64,000 nucleotides of DNA from Cristatella mucedo (Eukaryota; Bryozoa; Phylactolaemata; Cristatellidae), in NCBI GenBank assembly GCA_009760855.2, contig WPIO01000086.1, forward strand, positions 1,659,001 through 1,723,000, read 5' to 3'. The position numbers and the translations under genes were made by a program. Positions 1 to 9,735 of the stretch are shown one piece after another (position 1 is the stretch's first letter; each line of letters begins with the position of its first letter). The notes under the pieces are model-generated. The model searched no databases. It was given only the letters and a program-made list of their open reading frames with translations, and had not been told where the DNA came from.

Positions 1-195
1 CTGATTTTTTAAGCTTTCTGGTGTAAACTCGAAGGACGTCCATAAAATTTACTAGATTTGTCTCAGAACCCAATTCCTGGAAACCAAGTTCCAACCTGTG
101 CTTAACCCGGCGCACCTTAAGCAGTTTTTTGTAAATTGAAAGGAATCTCTATTACTTTGAATCCGGATAGAGCGAACGGTTATCTTTAGCGTTAT
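1..195 (-). mobile_element. LINE-B fragment (linker upstream of the RT)
   Basis: This stretch aligns by eye, same strand, with 53,080-53,255 in the long LINE-B copy, sharing blocks such as CTTAACCCGGCGCA. It corresponds to the basic linker between endonuclease and reverse transcriptase. The window edge cuts it, so it may continue leftwards. No intact frame remains. Confidence 0.7.
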
Positions 196-390
196 CCGTG
201 TTCTTGGGTCACACATCATTAAATATCGTTTCTGTCTCCCACCTGGCTTTTCCTTGTATTTACAGTTTCAACAGGTGCACTCTGCTTGCTTAGCCAACGG
301 CCTATTGATACTACAAGATCGCATTTTTATGTCATTATCATCTAGTCAATACATTTTGAGTTTGGGCAAATGGATAAGCCAAAACTCGGT

Positions 391-486
391 CACACTGAGG
401 TCTGGCTGACCAAGGTCGTGGGGTCACGCCCCGCGGCACTTGCAACGAGACTGAATAGAGAATAAGTTCTCTTAGGGCGCTGATTA
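391..486 (+). mobile_element. SINE-A copy, degraded
   Basis: The order of parts is the one seen in minus-strand copies at 55 kb: a block near GAGGTCTGGCTGA, a GGTCGTGGG block, then GAATAGAGAATAAGTTCTCT and GGCGCT. The tRNA-like head on the left is eroded. Confidence 0.55.
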
Positions 487-654
487 AAGGAATACGCCTG
501 ATATTTTAAATATTTTAACTAATTATTCGAGGTTAGCTGGAGACACCCTGCCCTGCCGGGATAGTTGGGACTTAGTGCACCAAAAAGCTGCTGGTACCTC
601 GGAACACTCTTATGTTGGGACACTCCAAAGCCGACGTGCACTATATAAATACAC

Positions 655-659
655 ACACT

Positions 660-736
<77 letters not shown>
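655..736. repeat. (AC)n then (AT)n compound microsatellite
   Basis: AC dinucleotides with a few GC interruptions pass directly into a pure AT run. The repetitive Tyr/Ile/Val/Cys/Thr/His reading frames across it are artefacts of the repeat. Confidence 0.97.
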
Positions 737-742
737 GGAGTG

Positions 743-778
743 AACTTCCCCATGCCAACTAGTTGGCATGGAGAAGTT
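743..778. repeat. 36-bp near-perfect palindrome
   Basis: The two 18-nt halves, centred at 760/761, are reverse complements with one mismatch (749 against 772). The inner 22 bp (750-771) is perfect. It starts seven bases after the AT microsatellite. It could be a fold-back site or the remains of a small inverted-repeat element. Confidence 0.9.
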
Positions 779-1014
779 TGCTCAAGCACTAGTTTTTTAT
801 TGCCTTTTCACAAAGTGGGTACAAGGTCTTAGGTCTATAAGAAAAGTACTAGTTGCCAATTGACATTGACTCTCCCGAATTTATGCGACTCGATTAAGCA
901 ACCATCTCCAGAGATTCACAAGTTTATTAGATGGCCTCCTGTCTCTTAATATCTCCAAACTTCTTGAGTAGTAGAACAAAGTTTACTTTGCTGCTTTTAG
1001 TCCAATAATAGCTG

Positions 1015-1095
1015 GTAATAATAATAATAATGCGTTTGATGTACCGCCCTCTAAGAAGTCATCTCTTTCTCTAGGCACTTTACATTGTGGCAGTG
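1015..1095 (-). mobile_element. LINE-A 3' tail fragment
   Basis: An (ATA)n run is followed by reverse-complement versions of the LINE-A tail blocks (CTCTAAGAA, ATCTCTTTCT, GGCACTTTACATT). Only the 3' end is recognisable. Confidence 0.65.
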
Positions 1096-1174
1096 AAATG
1101 TGAACCCACGGGCTATTAGATTTAATAACAATTTTGGCATGTTCGCTATCAAGTCTATTTAATGGCTGATGTAA

Positions 1175-1309
1175 TTCAGCTTTAAAACGCTGTCTCCAAC
1201 GTCAGACATCGGAGGTGATTTTCATGAAAGCAAAGGAGAAGCCCTTTCCAATTTTGAGTTTTCTGACGATTTCATGGTAGAGTGTAAGAAGAACAAGAAA
1301 ACGAAATGA
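1175..1309 (+). CDS. Short exon-like open frame, unknown
   Basis: A 44-codon frame without a useful ATG, opening after TAA at 1,172 and closing with TGA at 1,307. It is acidic then Lys-rich at its end (VECKKNKKTK). It precedes the similarly protein-like frame at 1,467-1,721 on the same strand. It could be an exon end, a decayed transposon gene or chance. No family is recognised. Confidence 0.18.
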   Translation, partial: FSFKTLSPTSDIGGDFHESKGEALSNFEFSDDFMVECKKNKKTK

Positions 1310-1466
1310 CAAGAACATAATAATTGCATATTGTTAATCACTTGGTATTAAACGGTGTGAACCGCAAACGCTGTTTGCGTGTATTGACATATTGCAGTTT
1401 AAAGGGGCCACTAAGTTTTACCAACCATCCATGCCGTAACGGCCAAGGGAAGTCACGGCATTTTAA

Positions 1467-1721
1467 ATAAGTCTCGGATTTATTCAAGACGGCTGTAATA
1501 AGGCAAAGAGAAGATTATCTCAAAAAATCTATAAGTACAGCTTTGAAGACAGTAAAAATTTATCTCGAGCTTATTATCGAGTTCGTGCAAGTTCTTCCAT
1601 CGTAGATGCTTGCACCCCTGATGAATTCAAAGTCGCCAAAAACTTCATCATCAGTGATGGCAAGCATTTTGTATTGCAAGAGCCAGCATGGAGTCTCTCA
1701 ATGTACCTTAACTCCAAATAG
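1467..1721 (+). CDS. Exon-like open frame, unknown
   Basis: An 84-codon frame without ATG runs from the TAA ending at 1,466 to TAG at 1,719. The translation has a balanced, protein-like composition, with pieces such as NLSRAYYRVRASSS, DEFKVAKNFIISDG and LQEPAWSLSMYL. No domain is recognised. It may be a host exon or part of a decayed DNA transposon. Codon use looks less AT-biased than the flanks, but length alone does not exclude chance. Confidence 0.28.
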   Translation: MSLGFIQDGCNKAKRRLSQKIYKYSFEDSKNLSRAYYRVRASSSIVDACTPDEFKVAKNFIISDGKHFVLQEPAWSLSMYLNSK

Positions 1722-2147
1722 AACTTCTGCAATGGCCTGATTGGACTGTGGGACGCCCAGTACCCTTTTTATCTAGGCTGATTATTGCTGTGAGGGCTGT
1801 ATAATTGACGCCAGAATATGTTTTCAGTCGTTACGGTGGTCGAACTATGTTGTTGATGGCAATCGAATATTTTGACCAGCTCTCAGAGCTCTGCCTTGGA
1901 TTTGCAGTCGTATATCATGTTTAATGGTTACTGTTGCTACTGGTGCTGTTTTTAGAGACTACTGTCTAATGAAGCCAGGCTAAGGATTACTTGCCGACGT
2001 ACTGAGAGGTTTATAACTATCGCGTGAGTCTTGCATTGCAAGTTTTTCTAGATCCTGGAAAACAGAAAGCATGTGCTGCTTAGTAAGGTTGATGCTAATC
2101 CATGTGCTGCAAAATAAATTGCATTAGCATGTACCCTGCACAACTAT
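1722..2147. other. Unassigned sequence
   Basis: No open frame, repeat or structured element was recognised. Confidence 0.6.
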
Positions 2148-2477
2148 TATTTGTGTGGGAATGGGATTCCAGATGCTGCTGCTAAAAGAAACTGTCAGCT
2201 CAGGTGCTTTCACACATCCCAGGGTGTGCAGCTATCGCATAGCTGAATCCAGCATGGATCACCCAAGTTTGACGAGTTTGAGTATCACCCAATTCTTAAT
2301 CACTCGCTCAATCTAGAAGAAATTTCTGTGCAGTTTTCCTTAAAATATGTTGCTAATAAAAATATTGATAAAAATTGTATACGAATGTTATGCTAATAAT
2401 TTTATACTAATGCAAATTAACTTTTTAAAAGCAAGAAAGTCATCAGTCTCCCTTGGTAACGTGTTCATAGCCTTGCA

Positions 2478-3160
2478 GTAATAATAATACGTTTGATGTA
2501 GCTTCTTTTAAGAACTTGACCTCTTTCTAGGCAGTTTACGTTTGCTGCGAAGGAACTAAAATCAAATATACACAAAAATGTTTGGTGGCAGTCTGCACAG
2601 GGTCAGCACCCACGCACGTAAAAGGCAAATCACAGGGACCAACTAAATGGTGTGGTCAATAGATGCGTTTTTGTTTCTTTTTAAATACGGTCAGGTAAGG
2701 GAATGTCGTGTGGCAAGTCGGGATTGGGTTCCAAGCTTTAAGAAAATACGTACTAGAGGCACTGTCTTTAACGGACATGAGGTTTGATAAGGTATTTTTA
2801 AACAGGTGGATTCTGAAAAGCAAATGGTACAATGCTTAGCCTGGTGGGGCCGTTGATGAAATAGTTAGGTCGAATCCAAAGAATGAAATGACCAAGACGT
2901 GATTGACGAAACCCTGGAAGTAATTGGATGCGTTGGATGACTAGTTTCCAATGCTATTCGGCTAGAAATGGTGTGACATATCAACGGCAATGCTCAGGAG
3001 AGATAAGCCTGGCTGCAGAGTTGTGTACTAGTTGTAAGCACCTGATTGCTCAGGCTGCTACACTAGCGACACGTTAGTTACAAAAGTGGAGACTGGATGT
3101 CAGAAATGCATTCAAGAATCTATACGTGGTATCCCTTTCTAAACAAGCTCGAAATCAGAA
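2478..3160 (-). mobile_element. LINE-A, 3' part, decayed
   Basis: It begins with (AAT)n and the reverse-complement tail, then the 3' untranslated region (GCACAGGGTCAGCA, AATCACAGGGACC) and the C-terminal end of ORF2, up to the region of GGATGTCAGAAATGCAT. It matches the better preserved minus copy at 9,736-10,665. No long frame survives. Confidence 0.75.
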
Positions 3161-3164
3161 ATTT

Positions 3165-3240
3165 AAAATTTAAAGCTACCAAAAAGAGGTTGAGTTCTCT
3201 TAGGGCCATTTATCGAGTATATAATTATTTATTAGGATTA
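3165..3240 (+). mobile_element. LINE-A 3' tail, opposite orientation
   Basis: AAAGAGGTTGAGTTCTCT followed by an (ATT)-rich end reads as a plus-strand LINE-A tail. It interrupts minus-strand LINE-A sequence that resumes at about 3,285-3,395. Confidence 0.65.
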
Positions 3241-3832
3241 TGTAGGCAATCTGGAATCTAGCATTGCTATGTATTTTAATGTAGGCATTATTGGCTGTTG
3301 AGTTGAGGTGGCAGTCTAATAATAGGCCACTTTAGAAAATAACACCAAGATTTGTGGGCTGATTTAACGGTTGTGCTAGCAGAGCTGATTGTGAGCCTTA
3401 AGTTAAGTTAAGTTTTAAGTTAAGTTTTACCCTTAACTTTTCAAATTTTTTAGCACCCTCGGTTTACGAATAGAAGAGGAGACTTAGATTGGTTTTAGCA
3501 ACAAATAAAATAAATTATTCACAAGGACAGGAAGTAGAGTACAAACCATGAAATTGACTTTACCAAGTCCGGGGACCTGAGGTTCTTCAGCCGTTCATCG
3601 CATGATATTTCCATTCACACCAGCACTCTGTCTTCCATTCTTAGGACGAACTTTGCAGTGCAGTTCAAGTGATTGTCAGGCGAAAAAAGTAGCTAAAGAA
3701 CGACTTGGAGCTCGCCACTACCGAAAACTGCTGAAAAATCGAGCGTAACAAGTAAAGATATTTACCAAAGTCTAGTTACAAGAGCACGTGCAGCCAATAA
3801 AAAGTACCTACCCACGTTATTCTTGTTGTTTA

Positions 3833-4291
3833 TTCACTTTGTATTTGCGCACGAAGTACTGAGATGATAAATCCTTGCTCTTATGAAAATACTTATGCTT
3901 GTGAATGAAATGTATTTGCTCGGAGCTGAGGCCATCAGGGGACAGCGGCAGTCGCACAACGCTAATACGTTACGAGGCATATGTAGTCTGGCACACTGGA
4001 ACTGCTTTTTGAAGCACGGCTTTTAAGCCGACGTTCAGCTGAATGACTGCAAACAGTTGCCTTCCACACCAGCAGCTCCTCCTGGCCAAAGGTTGCATAA
4101 GTGAATACCGCCGTAACCGGGTGCAGATAGTGGAGAAGCACCGGTGCTCCATATGAAAGTGTAGCCACGGCTGTAGCCGGGCGCCTCCCCTCTAGGCCGA
4201 CATTTGATTTAGTGCACTAGATGTTTTGCTGCGGCTCTAAAGTACACTCAACAAACGCCTCATCCAGAAAATGTAATACCTATCAGGTATG
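3833..4291. other. Unique spacer between the duplicated blocks
   Basis: Not present beside copy 2. Two short overlapping minus-strand frames (3,962-4,168) look like chance. Nothing else recognised. Confidence 0.5.
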
Positions 4292-4604
4292 ACTAATTTT
4301 TGTGTGGAAATGGGTTGCCAGATGCAGTTGTGGCTAAAAGAAACTATCCGCTCAGGTGCTTTCCCACAACCCGGGAAGCGCAGCTATCGAAGTGCTAATT
4401 TAGACTTGATTATATAAATTTTAAGAGTTTGATTCACATTCAATTCCTAATCACTCGCTCGATCTATGTACAATTTTTCAGAAAGTTTTTATTGAAAAAT
4501 GTTTCTACTGTATTACTAGTTATAATTTTGTATTAATTCGAGTTCCTATTTTCATAGCAAGAAGGTCGACGTCAATATTACTGCTAACATCTTCATGATG
4601 TTGT

Positions 4605-5295
4605 ATCAAAAATTATATTTTTGATATAGTGTCCTCAGAGAACTTGACTTCTTTCTAGTCACTTTACATGAGCTGTGAAGAAAAATCAAATGCATTCAAA
4701 CATTTTTAGTAGCAGTATGTACAGGGTCAGTACCCAAGCAGCTAAGGACAAATCACAGAGACCAATAAAATGCTGTGGTAAATAATAATAATAATAATAC
4801 ACTTGATAATGCGCCCCCAGAGATTCTTTTTAGTTTCTTTGTAACTAAGGTCAATTCAGGAAGTGTGATTTAAATTGGTTGTGAGTTTCAGGCTTTGGGA
4901 GCGTACGAGCTCAAGGCACAGTCTCCAAAGGGAAAGAGGTTTGCATGAGGTATTTTCAATTCCGAAAAGCAAGTAGTACGACGCTTAGTCTAGCAGGGCA
5001 GTTGATTAGATGGGTCGGATCCAAAGAATGAAGGGACCTAGAAGCGAGCTGCAAAGCTTGGAGATGGTTTGATGCGTCGCTTGAATAGGAGCCAATGCAA
5101 GTTAGTTAGAAGTGGTGTGATGTGGCAACTGCAACGCTTAGGACAGACAAGCCTTAGCTGCAGAGTTCTGTGCCTGATGTAAGTGCCTAACTGCACAGGC
5201 TGCTAGAATATCAAGAAGTGAGTTACAAAAATTAAGACGAGATGTCACAAATGCATTGACGAATTAAGATGTGTTATTCCTGTCTTAGCGAATTT
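4605..5295 (-). mobile_element. LINE-A, 3' part, decayed
   Basis: It corresponds to 2,478-3,160 in the sister block: tail near GTCCTCAGAGAACTTGA, 3' untranslated region, then the ORF2 C-terminus around GATGTCACAAATGCATTGA. A short second tail is nested at 4,785-4,825. Confidence 0.75.
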
Positions 5296-5299
5296 AGCA

Positions 5300-5390
5300 T
5301 TGTACAATTTAAAGCGCCTGGAAAGAGATTGAGTTATATAAGGGCATTTTATGAAGTATACTATGATTATGTATTATTATTACGAACCCA
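5300..5390 (+). mobile_element. LINE-A 3' tail, opposite orientation
   Basis: TTTAAAGCGCCTGGAAAGAG and GATTGAGTTATA are followed by an ATT-rich end. It lies at the same place as the tail at 3,165-3,240, so the head-to-head arrangement predates the duplication. Confidence 0.75.
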
Positions 5391-5554
5391 ATCTTGAATT
5401 TAGCAGTTTTGTGTATTTCAATGTAGGCAGAATTGACTGTCAAGTTGACGTGGTCGTCCGTTGATGGGTCACTTTAGAAAGTGACACCTAGATTTAGTAC
5501 TGATTTAACGGCTCGGTTGTCAGAGCTGATTGTGAGCGTTAACTTTTCCAGTGG

Positions 5555-5824
5555 GTGAGTATCCTTATTTTGCCTATGGGAGAGAACTCCTGGATTGGTC
5601 TTAGCAATCGCGTGAGCAAGAGGCTGAGTACAGACCGTGACAACAACTCAACCGACCATGGATACCTGAGGTTTTTTAGCCATTTCTCGGATGATATTTC
5701 CATTCACACCAGTACTCCGTCTTCCACTGAAATAGGACGAACTTCGCAGTGCAGTGCCAGTCATACTCAGGCAAAAATAGAAGAGCTAAAGAAGAACTTG
5801 GAGCTCGCTAGTACTGGAAGCTGA
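5555..5824 (+). CDS. Open frame in duplicated block, unknown
   Basis: An 89-codon ATG frame, Ser/Thr-rich in the middle (SIHTSTPSST) and helix-like at the end (KIEELKKNLELAS). The homologous part of copy 1 (about 3,540-3,735) keeps similar nucleotides but has a stop soon after the SIHTSTLSS-like segment. It lies next to inverted LINE-A sequence. It may be old LINE ORF material, an exon of a duplicated gene or chance. No family is recognised. Confidence 0.22.
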   Translation: MSILILPMGENSWIGLSNRVSKRLSTDRDNNSTDHGYLRFFSHFSDDISIHTSTPSSTEIGRTSQCSASHTQAKIEELKKNLELASTGS

Positions 5825-5930
5825 CGAAAGATCGAGCGTAACAAGCAGAGATAGTTACCTCAATCTTGGTACCTGAGCAGGTCATTGTACACCCGAAGCA
5901 AAGCACCTCACCACGTTATTCTCTTTTTTG

Positions 5931-6422
5931 TCGAGCATGCTACCAGTAACCATGCGATCGTGCTATTATGGCAGCAATGTCATGAGCCTAGGAACAGATT
6001 GATTTCTCTCTGGCCTTAATGAAATGTTTGTTATTATTCTAATTAGTAATGCCGACTCTTAAGTAATATGATCTAAAGTCGGACTGAAACTTAATAGCAA
6101 CTTGTGAAGTTTAAGTATCAGTTCAGGTTGTATGCAACGACGTATTTCAGTGCCTCTGATACGAATAGTACAAGCGAGACTAAGGAAAACTTGCTCAAGT
6201 GTTTTGGTCTATTGCTGCTTTCTTGAATTGTGGTTTGACTACAGCCATTTTGAAAGGTGCTTACAAATGACCTGGGGCTGCTGACATTTTACGTTAGTAG
6301 AAAATTGCAGCAGGAAATCTTTGCATCGTCGAAGCAAGATAGTGGAAGTAAGTTCCGAATGGCTCACCGTCCTATATTATTATATGACAGACCTTAGAAG
6401 CGTTCAGTAGGAGCCTCCTTGA
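5931..6422. other. Unassigned sequence
   Basis: AT-rich, no recognised feature. Confidence 0.6.
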
Positions 6423-6674
6423 ATGTGGATACAGAAGTGCTGTCTTGAGTTGAGGGACGAGATTCGACGTGGTGCTGCCACTCATTTATCTTGTCTTCCA
6501 GCAGAGAAAAAAGCTCGAGAAGCGATGCCCTTTGATCGCATTTCATGGCTTCAAAGGTATGAAGCTAAGCTGGCTGTAGTTGAGGACATGGTTGACCCTG
6601 GACATCAATATTTTTGGATTTTGCGTATGCTATTTAACTTTTTTTTGATAAAAACCAGACTTGACCTTTGGTAA
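6423..6674 (+). CDS. Exon-like open frame, unknown
   Basis: An 83-codon frame whose first two thirds look protein-like (LELRDEIRRGAATHLSC, EKKAREAMPFDRISWLQRY, KLAVVEDMVDPGHQ), followed by a hydrophobic low-complexity end that may be intron. A second frame just upstream (around CGYRSAVLS) suggests a frame break or a short upstream exon. No family is recognised. Confidence 0.25.
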   Translation: MWIQKCCLELRDEIRRGAATHLSCLPAEKKAREAMPFDRISWLQRYEAKLAVVEDMVDPGHQYFWILRMLFNFFLIKTRLDLW

Positions 6675-6923
6675 GATTGATTGGTACTAATCTATGACAG
6701 TCCCCATATACCTATCGATGGACACTTGGTCCCGATCTTTTTTATGCTCGTTCAAGCTTGTGCTTAGTACACCTATCGAGTTTATTTTCAGAAGTAAACC
6801 ATAAACCCTCTGGGCGAGGGCTCGGAGTGCACACAAGCAGAGGCAAAAACTCGTCGAGTATGTCAACCAGTGTCGTTTTGTAGAAATCTACAATATTCAA
6901 TTGATTACTTATCGAAGTGGTAA

Positions 6924-7106
6924 TTGCCCACCAGAGGTGAAGCAGATAATATCACACCGATATCCTCTTTGTCAATAGTATTGAAGTTTCTCGATTCACT
7001 TAAAATTTCAGAAGAGGACGAGACTTATTGTAGACTTAAAGAAATCTGTTTGACATTACCTGAGCAGAATTGTTCAATAGTAGGTGATGATAGCAGGCAG
7101 TTGTAG
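6924..7106 (+). CDS. Exon-like open frame, unknown
   Basis: A 60-codon frame with an amphipathic, acidic translation (SIVLKFLDSLKISEEDE, CRLKEICLTLPEQ). It lies 250 bp after the frame at 6,423-6,674 on the same strand, so both could belong to one gene or one decayed element. No domain is recognised. Confidence 0.2.
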   Translation: MPTRGEADNITPISSLSIVLKFLDSLKISEEDETYCRLKEICLTLPEQNCSIVGDDSRQL

Positions 7107-8454
7107 GAGGAGATTTAACCTACACAATTGAATGTAATGTTTCTACCTACTGGAGGAAATGATATAGTAATTTTGCAGGCTTAGTTTAAATGACCATAAT
7201 GAAATAGTCAACATGGTTTCAGATAACAAGTTACAATAGATACATGTAAATAGTATAGAAGTGAGAAGCTATGCTCGATAAGACCATGATAAAATAACTG
7301 AATTATAATACGGTTGCAGTGTACTTGAGCGTACCTCGGTTGAGCGTTTATTAATGGAGTATGAAAAGGTCCACCTGTAATTGCAGGAGTCACCACCATT
7401 AGTGTGAACATCACAACGAAAGCTATCTACGTGCCTCAGGAAAGAAAATGAATTACACCATACAATAAAAAGAGGATTAACCAAGAATACATGCAGAGCC
7501 ATTAAGAACCAGAGGATGAAGAAAATGAGAGACAATATGATTACGTATTTCACTGCATACTAAGATTGGTTAATCAGGGAAGTCCAGCTATATTCTATTG
7601 AATAAAAGTAAAATTAGCTTATCATTTCCTAATAACCTAATAAATACTTAGGTTATAAATTTATTATTTTCAACGTTATGTAGGTATCGCATAAATTCTG
7701 TTGTGCCTGCCCAATCCTAAAAAATTCCACTACGTCATAAACGGTATCGTAAGGAATCTTTTCAAAAGAAACTTTCATCAAGTCAAAGAACTGATAGGAA
7801 TTAGAAAGCTCAAGTGTCGCTCAAATTTATTTTAAGTCTGACATTTTTTTACTTAACGATATACCTATTGAATCAGAAAGTGCGAGAGAGTACTCCTTAT
7901 TTAACTTTCTTCTCAGTCACGTTGTACTATTCACTGCCTTATTTTTGTTTCTTTCTCAGAGTTTCGCTTTTGCCCAGTTTCAACATCAAGTTCTTTTGAT
8001 ATCACTGCCATGATCACAGCACTCTCTAATCTTTATTATCTGAATACTTGTTATGTGTCTGCATGGTTTGAGAAGCCAATCTCACACAGTTAATTTAACT
8101 AATATATCTTAAGAAGATCATTAAGTTCATTGGTGACAGAACAATGATAGGAATTCAGAATAATTTTTCATTTTGATTGCTGTGTAGCTCAATCCTTGCG
8201 ATTAATACTGAATCCATTTTGTAAAGGGTGCGTGCAAGTTGTAACTCCCCTTTTAAGTTCATTTTGTATGCGATAAATTTCTTTTTGTAAGCAACCTATG
8301 CACATGCTTTTCTTCCAATGCATTGCTATTAGCCAGACAGCACGTAGTTGTATTTACTGCAGAGCATCAATTCTAAAAAGGTTTCTGGATATTTATAATT
8401 CTTCAACAAATTTGATCGATTAAATCGATTATATCGATTCAACGTTGTTTCACA
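7107..8454. other. AT-rich unassigned sequence
   Basis: Several short hydrophobic frames on both strands (for example 7,269-7,553 minus and 7,814-7,999 plus) are typical chance products of AT-rich DNA. Nothing else seen. Confidence 0.6.
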
Positions 8455-9195
8455 TCAAAGAATTATAACGACGGTTCGCCTGTTTTCTGCCGCCGATGCC
8501 TCTGCCGTACCACATTTGTCGCAAGTTTAAAGAAATGCTGAAATCGGAGCACCATGAAGGAGGACGGCTAAGCTCCGTAGCGCCCTTCACAGCTTTTCTG
8601 AATGTCTGAGCGGAAGCATTTGGTTCCAGAACCGCCAAACGGAGGAGAGAAACCGGAGCAGGACGGTGCTGAGGAGGCTGCATCCTAGGCGGCTGTGGTT
8701 ATCCGCGTCCCCAAAGGTCACCAGGGTGGTTTTCAGTTGCTGATGTCCGTCACTGTAGCAAGGGCTGCAGTCGTTTGAAGCACCATAGACGGTGGCTACT
8801 GTGGTTAACAGATGTTAGCACCAACAGGTGCAGAGACGACGGGGGCAGCTGTCGTTTGCTCGGGCCATCGTGGTGGTCTCGGTGATTATGACTTGATGGA
8901 AACAGCTGCTGCTGCAACGGCGGCGAGGGCCTGCAGTCGTTGGTGACGGCAACGGCGTTTTGGGCCTGTTGGCACTCACACCTGCTGTTGGCCTCACCGT
9001 CGGAACAGCATCGTGTAGCATTGCTGGATCACACGACCCTCCAGCCGTGGCATTGGCTAGTGCAAGAACCAAGACTGGAAGGAAATTGTACGATGGTGCT
9101 TTATTGCTTCATGCAAAGGCGAAATTCGTTAGCACACCGGTGGCACAAAGAACGTCCAGTAACCGAATCCAGGTGACGAAGAGCAAGCTTTGAAA
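8455..9195. other. GC-rich island, unidentified
   Basis: A sharp rise in GC against AT-rich flanks, with overlapping open frames on both strands (8,450-8,683 and 8,815-9,072 minus; 8,940-9,193 plus), rich in Pro, Ala, Arg and Thr. No domain is visible. A decayed coding exon, a gag-like remnant or a CpG-rich regulatory island are all possible. It resembles the island at 28,430-28,990 in composition, not clearly in sequence. Confidence 0.4.
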
Positions 9196-9735
9196 ATGTC
9201 TGGAACACAGACTTCTTCACTTTTTATTTTTTTCATAAACACTCAGATCTCGGTGAGAGACTGGTTTCATGTTAGATTGAGATAACGGTGCTTCGCGTAA
9301 ATTACTATTTTGGAGTTTGAAACTGAATCTCAGAAGTTGGCCTCAAATGAGTTACAACCAACTCGGTGCACTTTACCCTGTCGCCAATGTTTCTTTCGAT
9401 TCTGTCTTTGTGTGATATCCTCTTCCTTTTGTTACTGTCCGCCGTATGAGCGTACAACGTTTGGCAGGTGACTGTATATATCGTAGCTACCAAGAATGAC
9501 TGCTTTGCCCGGCGGATGGTTTCGTAAAAGCGTAGTAGAGAATTTAAAGATGCACGAGCTTCTCAAAGAAAACTACGCAAGTTTACTGCGGCCTTTGTAA
9601 GATTCTGCAATTAAGAAAGTTAAATTGGTCTATACATCTAATAGCCATCATTACAGCTGTGAGCTCGGACATTCGGGCTGATGACCGATCGTACGGCGGC
9701 CGAGGATAAGATGATCTAGCTCTTGGCAATAATAT
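9196..9735. other. Unassigned sequence
   Basis: Nothing recognised. Confidence 0.6.

Larger units (their letters stand above)
2148..3832. repeat. Segmental duplication, copy 1
   Basis: This block aligns colinearly with 4,292-5,930. Landmarks in order are GTGTGGGAATGGG, AAAGAAACT, GCTCAGGTGCTTTC and GCAGCTATCG, then an AT-rich spacer, a minus-strand LINE-A, a plus-strand LINE-A tail, more LINE-A, GATATTTCCATTCACACCAG and GATCGAGCGTAACAAG-like sequence. Offset is about 2.1 kb. Many substitutions and small indels indicate an old event. Confidence 0.8.
4292..5930. repeat. Segmental duplication, copy 2
   Basis: Second copy of the 2,148-3,832 block. It differs by an extra LINE-A tail, (AAT)n plus CACTTGATAATGCGCCC, at about 4,785-4,825, and by keeping an open frame at 5,555-5,824 that is broken in copy 1. 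Confidence 0.8.

Noticed and set aside
519-832. Open frames rich in Tyr/Ile/Val/Cys or Thr/His on both strands
   Set aside because: They are read through the (AC)n(AT)n microsatellite and have no independent support.
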